Under the pieces are notes generated by a model. That model saw nothing but the letters and a program-made list of their open reading frames with translations. It had not been told where the DNA came from and did no database searches. From Chloroflexota bacterium (GTDB lineage Bacteria; Chloroflexota; Anaerolineae; Anaerolineales; Villigracilaceae), in the NCBI GenBank assembly GCA_021414245.1, contig JAIOOU010000007.1:310001-374000 (forward strand): DNA of 64,000 nt, given 5' to 3'. Both the position numbers and the translations under genes were made by a program. This document shows, piece by piece, positions 50,264 to 57,833 of this stretch (position 1 is its first letter; the number at the start of each line of letters is the position of its first letter).

Positions 50264-51214
50264 ATGACTTTATTGGATATCAGATTGACCAGCTCGAACA
50301 CAATCCCTTTGGATGGCCTGCCCTCCCATGTGGGTAATACCCCCCTGATTCCGCTTCGCCGCGTGACTTCGAACCTGCCTGCGCGTGTCAGGATCTTCGC
50401 CAAGGCCGAGTGGTTCAACCCTGGCGGCTCGATCAAGGATCGCCCTGCGCTGAACATCATTCAAACCGGCCTGATCAACGGGGATCTCGGCAGAGGAAAG
50501 CGTCTGTTGGACTCCACTTCCGGGAACATGGGCATCTCTTATGCCACCTTCGGGGCTGCTTTGGGAATCCCGGTGACACTTGCCGTCCCTGCCAGCGCCA
50601 GTCCTGAACGTTTGACTTTATTGCGTGCTCTTGGCGCCGAGGTTGTTCTTACCGATCCTTCCGAGGGCTCGGACGGCGCGATCCTCAAAGCCCGTGAACT
50701 TGCCGCCGAACGCCCGGACCTGTATTGGTATGCAAATCAATACAACAATCCTGCAAATTGGCAGGCCCATTATTTGTCCACTGGCCCGGAGATTGCCGCA
50801 CAAACCAACGGGCAGGTGACTCACTTCATGGCGGGGCTCGGCACCTCCGGCACTTTGATGGGTACCGGAAAATTCCTGATTGAACAATTTCCACACGTTC
50901 AAATCCTGTCCATGCAGCCGGATGCCGCATTCCATGGACTTGAGGGATTGAAACATATGCCGTCTGCGATCAGGCCCGGGATCTATGATGAGTCGTTTGC
51001 GAGCGGCAACCTCGAGGTCCGCACCGAGGCGGCGCATGAGATGACGCTGCGCCTTGCCCGTGAGGAAGGCCTGTTCGTCGGCATCTCCGCCGGAGCGGCA
51101 GCCGTCGCAGCCCTGCAAATCGCAAGCCAATTGGATGAAGGCGTGGTTGTGACCGTGTTCCCTGACGCCGGTTACAAATATTTGAGCGATAAATCCTTGT
51201 GGGAGGGGAAGTAA
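50264..51214 (+). CDS. cysM: Cysteine synthase, CysM type (probably using a protein-bound sulfur donor)
   Basis: A 316-residue fold-type II PLP enzyme. K58 in NPGGSIKDRPA binds PLP; STSGNMGISYA is the substrate loop (usually TSGNTG), and GLGTSGTLMGTG binds the PLP phosphate. In Mycobacterium, CysM takes O-phosphoserine and the thiocarboxylate of CysO. The neighbours here (CysO-like carrier, JAMM protease, MoeZ) suggest the same partner; this is inferred. The ATG at 50264 is chosen because the family sequence starts there and AAGGA precedes it; the frame extends to 50171 through the structured leader and is not credible as coding. Confidence 0.88.
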   Translation: MTLLDIRLTSSNTIPLDGLPSHVGNTPLIPLRRVTSNLPARVRIFAKAEWFNPGGSIKDRPALNIIQTGLINGDLGRGKRLLDSTSGNMGISYATFGAALGIPVTLAVPASASPERLTLLRALGAEVVLTDPSEGSDGAILKARELAAERPDLYWYANQYNNPANWQAHYLSTGPEIAAQTNGQVTHFMAGLGTSGTLMGTGKFLIEQFPHVQILSMQPDAAFHGLEGLKHMPSAIRPGIYDESFASGNLEVRTEAAHEMTLRLAREEGLFVGISAGAAAVAALQIASQLDEGVVVTVFPDAGYKYLSDKSLWEGK

Positions 51215-51624
51215 TGCTGTACGTATCCAATGATCTGATCGAAAAGATCAATTTGCATCTTGAAGAGGCCTACCCTGAGGAGGGGGCCGGATTCCTGATC
51301 GGCGGGGAAGGACAGGTGAAACAGATCCTGTCCCTTCCCAATGCGCGCGAGGACGATGCCCGCCATAATCGATTTTTGTTCACGCCTGAGGATTATCTCA
51401 AAGCTGAATTACAGGCAGACAGCCTTGGGTTGAGTTTGATTGGTGTGTTTCATTCGCACCCTGACTGTCCAAATATCCCCTCCGAGTATGACCGTGAATG
51501 GGCCCAGCCTTTCTTCTCCTATATCATCACCCGAGTTGACCAGGGAAGAGTGGTCAGTCACCGTTCCTGGCGCCTGGTCGAAGACCGGACGAAATACGAA
51601 GAAGAAGAAATAGAAATCATTTAA
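51214..51624 (+). CDS. JAMM/MPN+ metalloprotease (Mec-like)
   Basis: A 136-residue JAMM peptidase: the catalytic Glu in EEGAGFLIGGEG, and the zinc motif HSHPDCPNIPSEYD (H-x-H...S-x-x-D). Mycobacterium Mec of this family releases cysteine from the CysO-cysteine adduct. Related QbsD and HcyD trim residues after the diglycine of ubiquitin-like carriers. Either role fits here, since one of the two carriers in this island has a tail beyond GG. The start overlaps the cysM stop (TAATG). The C-terminus is acidic (EEEEIEII). Confidence 0.9.
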   Translation: MLYVSNDLIEKINLHLEEAYPEEGAGFLIGGEGQVKQILSLPNAREDDARHNRFLFTPEDYLKAELQADSLGLSLIGVFHSHPDCPNIPSEYDREWAQPFFSYIITRVDQGRVVSHRSWRLVEDRTKYEEEEIEII

Positions 51625-51639
51625 TTTAGGAGATACACA

Positions 51640-51885
51640 ATGAACGATATTGAACTCATCAAAGAGGATGTGTTGTTGGATTGTTCGGGTCTGCTGTGTC
51701 CGATGCCGATCGTGAAGACAACCAAGGCAATTAAAGAATTGCAGTCTGGTCAAATCCTTAAGATGATTGCCACGGATGCAGGCTCGCCCCCGGATATTGC
51801 AGCCTGGAGCCGCCAAACCGGAAATGAACTGCTTCTTTCGACGACTGAAAATGAAAAGTTTGTTTTCTTTTTGAAAAAGGCATAA
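51640..51885 (+). CDS. tusA: TusA/SirA-family sulfur transfer protein
   Basis: An 81-residue protein with the catalytic cysteine in LLCPMPIVKTTKAIKEL (C-P-x-P motif). TusA proteins pass persulfide sulfur between cysteine desulfurase or rhodanese and acceptors such as DsrE-type proteins. Length is normal. It starts 15 bases after the JAMM gene with TAGGAG upstream and is followed by a DsrE-family gene, a common pairing. Confidence 0.92.
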   Translation: MNDIELIKEDVLLDCSGLLCPMPIVKTTKAIKELQSGQILKMIATDAGSPPDIAAWSRQTGNELLLSTTENEKFVFFLKKA

Positions 51886-51897
51886 AGGAAAGATACA

Positions 51898-52422
51898 ATG
51901 TCTAAATCAAATCCGAATGCCCCGAAGCGGCTTGCTCTTATTTCCAGCAAGGGAACACTGGACTGGGCGTACCCGCCATTCATCCTTGCCAGCGCGGCCG
52001 GGGCGATGGGCTGGGAGGTGGGTATATTCTTTACCTTTTATGGTTTGACCCTGCTTAAGCCTGAATTGACCGCGGCAGTATCACCGCTTGGCAACCCCGC
52101 CATGCCGATGAAAATGCCTTTCGGCCCGGAAGGATTTCAAAATATCAATTGGACCATGCCGAATTTGCTCATGGCAAACGTGCCCGGTTTTGAAAGCCTG
52201 GCCACCAATTTGATGAAACAGACCTTCCATAACAAAGGTGTTGCCACCATTGAGGAATTGCGGGATGCCTGTCTTGATCTGGATGTGCGTCTGATCGGCT
52301 GCCAGATGACCATGGATGTCTTCGGCTTCAAAAAGAGCGATTTCATCCCGCAGGCTGAGATCGGCGGCGCGGCAACCTTCCTTGAATTTGCCGCCGATGC
52401 GGATGTACAATTGTTCATATAA
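51898..52422 (+). CDS. DsrE-family (DsrE2-like) sulfur relay protein
   Basis: A 174-residue protein of the DsrE/F-like fold: KRLALISSKGTLDWAYPPFI, AAGAMGWEVGIFFTFYGLTLL, and a conserved Cys in LIGCQMTMDVFGF. These longer single-Cys DsrE2 types commonly sit beside TusA and rhodaneses in sulfur-trafficking operons. It lies 12 bases after tusA with AAGGAAA upstream. A palindromic repeat follows. Confidence 0.85.
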   Translation: MSKSNPNAPKRLALISSKGTLDWAYPPFILASAAGAMGWEVGIFFTFYGLTLLKPELTAAVSPLGNPAMPMKMPFGPEGFQNINWTMPNLLMANVPGFESLATNLMKQTFHNKGVATIEELRDACLDLDVRLIGCQMTMDVFGFKKSDFIPQAEIGGAATFLEFAADADVQLFI

Positions 52423-52426
52423 TCTT

Positions 52427-52521
52427 TTCACCACAAAGCGTCACGACACTTGCACCGTACGCAAGTGCAGGTGAGGTACACAAAGTTGCTTGGGTTTTCC
52501 TTTGTGATTCTTTGTGGTGAA
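52427..52521. repeat. Palindromic repeat TTCACCACAAAG ... CTTTGTGGTGAA
   Basis: Perfect 12-bp terminal inverted repeats enclose about 70 bases that contain an inner hairpin CACTTGC / GCAAGTG. It fills the spacer between the DsrE-family gene and the second sulfur carrier. Confidence 0.75.
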
Positions 52522-52547
52522 TAAAAAAACTAAATGAGAGAATAAAC

Positions 52548-52862
52548 ATGACAATCCTAAGAATTCCTACCCCGCTGCGTACCTACACCAGCGGTAAAAG
52601 CGAAGTGAATGTAAACGGAACCAAGATCTCGGAAGCGCTGGAAGATCTGACCGCCCAATTTCCAGCTATAAAACCACACTTGTTCAATGAAACCGGTCAA
52701 TTGCGCCCGTTTGTGAACCTGTTTGTTGGCGAACACAATATTAAAGACTTGCAGGGGGTGGATACCCCCGTCAAGGACGGCGACAGAATTATGTTGATCC
52801 CATCCATTGCAGGTGGAAACCCCCTCTCCCAAAGGGAGAGGGGAGGGGTGAGGGCCAAATGA
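52548..52862 (+). CDS. Ubiquitin-like sulfur carrier protein with a 14-residue tail after GG
   Basis: A 104-residue beta-grasp protein similar to the carrier at 49749: GTKISEALEDLTAQFPAIKPHLF, FVNLFVGEHNIKDLQG and VKDGDRIMLIPSIAGG. The diglycine is at residues 89-90, but the frame continues NPLSQRERGGVRAK before the stop. That tail is encoded by a CTCTCCC-type repeat hairpin (52821-52843). The diglycine must be C-terminal to be activated, so either the tail is cut (a JAMM protease is encoded 1 kb upstream) or the copy is inactive. It overlaps the MoeZ-like gene by four bases. Confidence 0.85.
   Translation: MTILRIPTPLRTYTSGKSEVNVNGTKISEALEDLTAQFPAIKPHLFNETGQLRPFVNLFVGEHNIKDLQGVDTPVKDGDRIMLIPSIAGGNPLSQRERGGVRAK
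52821..52853. repeat. CCCCTCTCCC repeat hairpin at the 3' end of the sulfur carrier gene
   Basis: CCCCTCTCCC (52821-52830) and GGGAGAGGGG (52834-52843) form a perfect 10-bp stem, followed by AGGGGTGAGG. This is the core of a common bacterial repeat. A degenerate relative is at about 23387-23416 before tdk. Here it is translated. Confidence 0.7.
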
Positions 52863-54013
52863 TCGAAGAACTTTCTCATGACCAGATCCTGCGCTATTCG
52901 CGCCACCTGCTCATGCCCGAAGTGGGTTTGAGCGGACAGATCAAACTCAAGAGCTCTTCCGTGCTTGTCATCGGCACGGGCGGACTTGGTTCACCGGTTG
53001 CGCTCTATCTCGCCGCGGCCGGGATTGGCCGCATTGGCCTGGTGGATTACGACATTGTTGATTCATCCAACCTGCAGCGGCAGGTCATTCACGGCACTTC
53101 CACCGTGGGAAACTTGAAGGTGGAAAGCGCGCGTGACCGTCTGATGGATCTGAATCCCGATATTAAAATTGATGTTTATAACGAGCCCTACACTTCCGAA
53201 AATGCTTTGCGAATTGCGAAGGATTACGATGTCATCATCGATGGCACCGACAATTTCCCCACTCGTTATCTCACGAACGATGTGTGTGTATTTCTTGGCA
53301 AGCCCAACATCTACGGCTCCATCTTCCGCTTCGACGGGCAGGTGAGCGTTTTTTATGCCAAGGAAGGTCCCTGCTATCGCTGTCTTTTCCCAGAGCCGCC
53401 GCCGCCCGGACTTGTCCCTTCGTGCGCGGAGGGCGGAGTACTTGGTGTATTACCGGGCACCATAGGCACGCTGCAAGCTACTGAAGCCATCAAGGTTTTG
53501 CTCGGCATTGGCGAGCCGCTCATCGGCCGGCTGCTGTTGTACAACGCGCTCGACATGAGCTTTGACTTTGTCAAGCTCAAGAAAAATCCAAATTGCCGCG
53601 TCTGTGGTCCGAATGCCGATATCAAGGAATTGATCGATTATGAGGAATTTTGCGGCGTGCCCGGCCATCATGCGGATGATACCTCCGCGGGCGCGACCTG
53701 GGATATCACAGCCCAGGAATTGCGGGAACGCCTCGCACGTGACCCGGGGCTGCTTCTGCTTGACGTGCGTGAACCTCACGAATTGGAGATCGCTGCCATC
53801 AAAGGCGCAAAGAACATCCCCCTCGGGCAGGTTGCAGAGCGCATGTCCGAACTGGACTCCGCCGACGAAATGGTCGTCTTCTGCAAACGCGGTTCACGTT
53901 CTGCGCGAGCCATCGAGATCCTTGCCAGCGCAGGCTTTAAAAAGATGAAGAACCTCAAAGGCGGCATCAACGCCTGGGCCGAGGAAGTGGATAAGAGTTT
54001 GCCTTTGTATTAG
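52859..54013 (+). CDS. MoeZ-type sulfur carrier activating enzyme (ThiF/MoeB domain plus rhodanese)
   Basis: A 384-residue two-domain protein. The N-terminal E1-like domain has the nucleotide motif VIGTGGLGSPVALYLAAAG, DNFPTRYLTND, catalytic-region CYRCLFPEP and zinc CxxC pairs (CYRC, CRVC). The C-terminal rhodanese domain has LLLDVREPHELE and the active Cys in VVFCKRGSRSA. In Mycobacterium, MoeZ adenylates CysO and MoaD carriers and hands sulfur from its rhodanese domain. It overlaps the second carrier gene by four bases. It is the probable activating enzyme for both carriers here. Confidence 0.93.
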   Translation: MIEELSHDQILRYSRHLLMPEVGLSGQIKLKSSSVLVIGTGGLGSPVALYLAAAGIGRIGLVDYDIVDSSNLQRQVIHGTSTVGNLKVESARDRLMDLNPDIKIDVYNEPYTSENALRIAKDYDVIIDGTDNFPTRYLTNDVCVFLGKPNIYGSIFRFDGQVSVFYAKEGPCYRCLFPEPPPPGLVPSCAEGGVLGVLPGTIGTLQATEAIKVLLGIGEPLIGRLLLYNALDMSFDFVKLKKNPNCRVCGPNADIKELIDYEEFCGVPGHHADDTSAGATWDITAQELRERLARDPGLLLLDVREPHELEIAAIKGAKNIPLGQVAERMSELDSADEMVVFCKRGSRSARAIEILASAGFKKMKNLKGGINAWAEEVDKSLPLY

Positions 54014-54039
54014 CTTTTTCAATGGTTTGTTCCAGCCTG

Positions 54040-54084
54040 GACATCCGGAGTTTTCCACTTTATGGATAACCCGGATGTCTTTTT
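54040..54084 (+). terminator. Probable intrinsic terminator of the sulfur island
   Basis: GACATCCGG (54040-54048) / CCGGATGTC (54071-54079) with a 22-base loop, followed by TTTTTA. Confidence 0.65.
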
Positions 54085-54123
54085 ATTCGTAGGGTAAAAT
54101 TGCTCCCAACCAAAGGAGAGCGA

Positions 54124-55536
54124 ATGATCGAATTAACCGAATCAAAAGAGCGAAGAGTTTTTAACAATGTGCTCGGTGCGATGGGCAATACGCCCTTGGT
54201 CAAACTCGAACGCATCGGCCGGGATCTGCCGGTGCCGTTGTATGCCAAGCTGGAATTCATGAATCCCGGCGGCTCGGTCAAGGACCGGGTGGGGGCTTAT
54301 ATTGTTGAACAGGCTGAGAAACGGGGAGAGATCAAACCGGGTGGAACCATCGTGGAGGCAACGTCGGGAAACACGGGGGTTGGTCTCGCCATTGCGGCGG
54401 CCTTGAAGGGGTATAAAACCATCTTCGTGATGCCCGACAAAATGAGCAATGAAAAGATCCTCCTGCTGCGCGCTTATGGCGCAAAGGTGGTGATCACGCC
54501 CACAGCCGTTGGCCCCGATGACCCGCGTTCTTATTATGAGGTGGCAAAAAAATATGCCCGCGAGACGCCCAATGCGATTCTCGCGAATCAATATCACAAT
54601 CCCGATAATCCGAAAACCCATGAGATGAGCACCGGCCCGGAACTTTGGGAGCAGACCGATGGCAGGCTGACCGATGTGATTATTGGCATCGGCACCGGAG
54701 GGACCATCTCCGGTGTGGGCCGTTATCTAAAATCAAAGAATCCAAACATCCAGATCGTGGGTGTGGATATTGAAGGGTCGATCCTGACTGAGATCTGGCA
54801 GAACAAGGGCAAGATTCCCGAGGGCGCCTATCCCAAGACGTATAAGGTGGAGGGCATCGGCGAGGATTTCCTGCCGTCGGCAATGGATATCAGCGTGGTG
54901 GATGCCATCGAACGGGCAGGTGACCGTGAGTCATTTTTGTGGGCGCGCCAGCTGGTTCGACAGGAGGGCATCTTTGCAGGCGGTTCGTCCGGGTCCGCGA
55001 TTGCAGGGGCGATCAAATATTGCCGCAAACTCCCGGCCGGACGCATTCCCGTGGTCATCCTGCCCGATTCAGGCTCGCGTTATCTCTCGAAATTCTATGA
55101 TGATAAATGGATGCGTGAGTTCGGTTTCCTTTCCATGGAATTCGGTGAAACGGCTCTGGGCGACCTGCTGATCGCCAAGCCCAATAAGGCTTTGATCACC
55201 GCGACGGTCGGCGATTCGATCCGCAAGGTGGTGTCCGTGATGCATCAGAATGCTGTCTCACAGATGCCGGTCGTTGGCACGGATGGAACCCTGGCGGGTT
55301 TGATCGAGGAAGTGGACCTGCTCAATCATATGCTCGATAAACATGAACACAGCAACGATGAAAAGATCGACGGCCTGGTGCAAAATGCAGGTGCGGTCTT
55401 CCCGCCCGAGACACCGCTCGAGGAGGCCATGCCTTCCCTGACCGCTGGATACGCCTTGATCGTTGTGGAGAACAGCAGGCCGGTGGGAATCCTGACCAAG
55501 ATCGATGTGCTGGATTATGTGGCAGGCAAGATCTAG
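54124..55536 (+). CDS. Cystathionine beta-synthase (PLP domain plus two CBS domains)
   Basis: A 470-residue protein. The PLP domain has the Schiff-base Lys in NPGGSVKDRVGAYI, EATSGNTGVGLAIAAA and IGIGTGGTISGVGRYL; the C-terminal 130 residues form two CBS modules (VSVMHQNAVSQMPVVGTDG, LIVVENSRPVGILTKIDVLDYV). Such proteins condense serine with homocysteine, or make cysteine from O-acetyl/phosphoserine. The CBS pair usually binds an adenosyl ligand such as SAM. The start at 54124 follows AAAGGAG. It adds a second PLP sulfur enzyme to the island; a TAAAAT box at 54092-54099 suggests its own promoter. Confidence 0.9.
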   Translation: MIELTESKERRVFNNVLGAMGNTPLVKLERIGRDLPVPLYAKLEFMNPGGSVKDRVGAYIVEQAEKRGEIKPGGTIVEATSGNTGVGLAIAAALKGYKTIFVMPDKMSNEKILLLRAYGAKVVITPTAVGPDDPRSYYEVAKKYARETPNAILANQYHNPDNPKTHEMSTGPELWEQTDGRLTDVIIGIGTGGTISGVGRYLKSKNPNIQIVGVDIEGSILTEIWQNKGKIPEGAYPKTYKVEGIGEDFLPSAMDISVVDAIERAGDRESFLWARQLVRQEGIFAGGSSGSAIAGAIKYCRKLPAGRIPVVILPDSGSRYLSKFYDDKWMREFGFLSMEFGETALGDLLIAKPNKALITATVGDSIRKVVSVMHQNAVSQMPVVGTDGTLAGLIEEVDLLNHMLDKHEHSNDEKIDGLVQNAGAVFPPETPLEEAMPSLTAGYALIVVENSRPVGILTKIDVLDYVAGKI

Positions 55537-55575
55537 TCGGAAATATTCCCCCCTCTATTTATAGAACAAGTTTTC

Positions 55576-55584
55576 TGCTATAAT
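55576..55584 (+). promoter_or_regulatory. Extended -10 promoter of the DUF1761 gene
   Basis: TGCTATAAT is a perfect extended -10 element. Confidence 0.65.
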
Positions 55585-55634
55585 TTCTACAAGATTGGCG
55601 CGCGCCGGTCAGAATTTAGCACATGGAGGCTGAG

Positions 55635-56060
55635 ATGGATTTTAGTTCTATTAACTGGTTGGCTGTTTTATCCTGTGTTGTGGTCAGTATGATCAGTGGG
55701 AGCCTGTGGTTTGGCCCCAAAACCTTCTTTCCGATTTGGTGGAAGGCGATTGGCAAGACGGAAAAAGATACACCGGGCGGCAATAATATGGGATTGATGT
55801 GGGGCGGAACAGTCGCTGCCTCGGTTGTCCAGGCTGTATCCATGGCCTTTATGGTAAATGTCATGGGAAGCGGCATGTCCGGTGGAGTCACCATGGCTTC
55901 CGGTGCGATGACCGGGTTCATGCTATGGTTTGGTTTCGTCGCCGCGACAGGCATAACCAACAAGCTGTTTGCAGGTCAATTAAAAGCCTGGTTTCTGGAA
56001 ACAGGCAATCATCTGATCAACTTCGTGCTTTTTGGTGCCATTTTAGGCGCGTGGCGCTAA
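55635..56060 (+). CDS. DUF1761 family membrane protein
   Basis: A 141-residue protein with four hydrophobic segments: INWLAVLSCVVVSMISGSLWFGPKTFFPIWW, a Gly/Met-rich middle and AWFLETGNHLINFVLFGAILGAW at the end. The SLWFGPKTF..W segment and C-terminal NHL-x-x-F-x-x-x-G-A-I-L match the uncharacterised DUF1761 family. The ATG at 55635 is preferred over 55623, as GGAGG lies five bases before it. The function is unknown. Confidence 0.75.
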   Translation: MDFSSINWLAVLSCVVVSMISGSLWFGPKTFFPIWWKAIGKTEKDTPGGNNMGLMWGGTVAASVVQAVSMAFMVNVMGSGMSGGVTMASGAMTGFMLWFGFVAATGITNKLFAGQLKAWFLETGNHLINFVLFGAILGAWR

Positions 56061-56078
56061 CCATTAATCAATTTCTGG

Positions 56079-56115
56079 AAATCCTGAAGAACCCCGCGTT
56101 CTTCAGGATTTTTTT
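56079..56115 (+). terminator. Intrinsic terminator
   Basis: AAATCCTGAAGAA / TTCTTCAGGATTT stem followed by TTTT. Confidence 0.9.
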
Positions 56116-56125
56116 ATGAGTCGGG

Positions 56126-56131
56126 TATACT
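56126..56131 (+). promoter_or_regulatory. -10 box placed for a leaderless transcript
   Basis: TATACT exactly six bases before the ATG at 56138; no Shine-Dalgarno sequence. Confidence 0.5.
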
Positions 56132-56137
56132 CGACCC

Positions 56138-56602
56138 ATGCAACCGATCATTCGATTATATAACCCCGGGGATTTTGATGCCCTGACACGCCTGTGGTTC
56201 GACGCGCAAACCGTTGCCATGCCCAAACTGATGGAACGCATGAATTATCAATTCGATGACGCCTGTGAATTTTTTCGCCGCGTTGTGGTCACTGAAAACC
56301 AGGTCTGGGTCTACGAACAGGATGGCAGACCGCTCGGCTTTCTGGCCATTCAAGGTGATTTTATCGACCGTCTATATGTGGATCCCGCCCATCATCGTGA
56401 AGGGATCGGTCAGGCTTTGCTGATGAAGGCCCGTGAACTCCTGCCAAAACACATGTGGTTGTACACTCATGTTGCCAATAAAATGGCCCGTTCCTTCTAT
56501 GAAAAGAACGGCTTTGTCGCTGAAAAATATGGGGTCAGTCCCGAACCTGAATCCGAGCCCGATGTGGAATACCATTGGCGGTCCAACCCTTTTCAAAAAT
56601 AA
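56138..56602 (+). CDS. GNAT family N-acetyltransferase
   Basis: A 154-residue acetyltransferase: IIRLYNPGDFDALTRLW at the start, WVYEQDGRPLGFLAI, then FIDRLYVDPAHHREGIGQALL, the acetyl-CoA binding motif A (R/Q-x-x-G-x-G/A), and FYEKNGFVAE at motif B. The acceptor is unknown. alr starts two bases after its stop, so the two are probably cotranscribed, which might hint at cell-wall or amino-acid chemistry but is not proof. Confidence 0.87.
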   Translation: MQPIIRLYNPGDFDALTRLWFDAQTVAMPKLMERMNYQFDDACEFFRRVVVTENQVWVYEQDGRPLGFLAIQGDFIDRLYVDPAHHREGIGQALLMKARELLPKHMWLYTHVANKMARSFYEKNGFVAEKYGVSPEPESEPDVEYHWRSNPFQK

Positions 56603-56604
56603 CC

Positions 56605-57717
56605 ATGCGTCCGACCTATCTGGAAGTTAACCTTGCCCGGCTAAAGCAAAATCTGGAAAACATCCGCAATCATGTCCGTCCAGCCAAAGTTCTGGTGGTC
56701 TTAAAAGCCAATGCTTATGGCCACGGCGTGGACGGCGTAGCACCCTTTATCGCTCCTTTTGCCGATTACATCGGCGTTGCCATTGTGGAGGAGGGCGTTT
56801 ACCTGCGCAAACTCGGGATCACGACTCCGATCCTGGTGATGGGCGGGACACTTTCCGAACAGCTGCCCGACTTTTTTGAATACGACTTAACCCTCGCCGC
56901 ATCTTCCCTGGACCTGCTTACTGCTGCTGAACAACTGGCAGAATCAACCCGCAAGCGACTCAAGGTCCACCTGAAGATCGATACCGGTATGGAGCGCATC
57001 GGGGTTCGTGAATATGAAGCGGAGCCTCTGATCAGCAAATCGATATCGTGTAGCCACTTGGAGATGGAAGGAATATTTACGCACTTTGCGAATTCCGAAG
57101 TGACTTCCCTGCGTGAGACTGGCATTCCCATGACTCCCGCCTCTTTGCAGTTGGAACGATTTGAAGAAGTCCTATCCATTTATGAAAGGCTGAACGAACC
57201 GACCCCGGGAATCCGGCATACTGCGAATTCCGGTGCTACTCTGCTTCTGCCCCAGAGTTATTACGAGATGGTCAGACCCGGGGTATTGTTCTATGGGGTG
57301 TATCCGGCACGGAATATTGAAAGGACCATTGACGTAAAACCGGCGTTGACCTGGAGATCAAAGGTCGCCTATAGCAAGATTACCCAGCCCGGGCGGGGAG
57401 TCAGCTACGGGTCGTTGTGGCAGGCCGAAAGTCCGGCAAGAATCGTCACGATCCCATGCGGTTATGCCGACGGGTATTTTCGTCGCATGACGAATCAAGC
57501 CCGGGTAGTCATTAATGGAAAATCCTATCCTCAAGTTGGCCGGATTTGCATGGACCAGTTCATGGTCAATGCCGGCGGAGATGAGGTTAAAGCGGGGGAT
57601 GAGGTTACTTTATTGGGGGACGGGATTTCCGCGGAGGACCTTGCTGATTGGACCGGTACGAATGAATATGAAGTAATGACCAATATCAGTGCCCGGGTTC
57701 CGCGTGTGTACGTGTAG
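56605..57717 (+). CDS. alr: Alanine racemase
   Basis: Converts L- to D-alanine for peptidoglycan. The 370-residue fold-type III PLP enzyme starts MRPTYLEVNLARLKQNLENI, with the PLP Lys in VVLKANAYGHG, KIDTGMERIGV, NSGATLLLP, RPGVLFYG, GVSYGSLW with the second catalytic Tyr, and GRICMDQFMVN. The ATG at 56605 is chosen over an in-frame ATG at 56575 that lies inside the GNAT gene. Confidence 0.95.
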   Translation: MRPTYLEVNLARLKQNLENIRNHVRPAKVLVVLKANAYGHGVDGVAPFIAPFADYIGVAIVEEGVYLRKLGITTPILVMGGTLSEQLPDFFEYDLTLAASSLDLLTAAEQLAESTRKRLKVHLKIDTGMERIGVREYEAEPLISKSISCSHLEMEGIFTHFANSEVTSLRETGIPMTPASLQLERFEEVLSIYERLNEPTPGIRHTANSGATLLLPQSYYEMVRPGVLFYGVYPARNIERTIDVKPALTWRSKVAYSKITQPGRGVSYGSLWQAESPARIVTIPCGYADGYFRRMTNQARVVINGKSYPQVGRICMDQFMVNAGGDEVKAGDEVTLLGDGISAEDLADWTGTNEYEVMTNISARVPRVYV

Positions 57718-57833
57718 GGCCGCTTTCCAGTTTGTCCGGCATGGGTGCGGTACAATAAATGCACCGATGCTTTCGTGTCTAACAGCAGGTTTTTCCGGCT
57801 GGAGAATTTTGTAAATTTAAATTGAGGTGTGAG

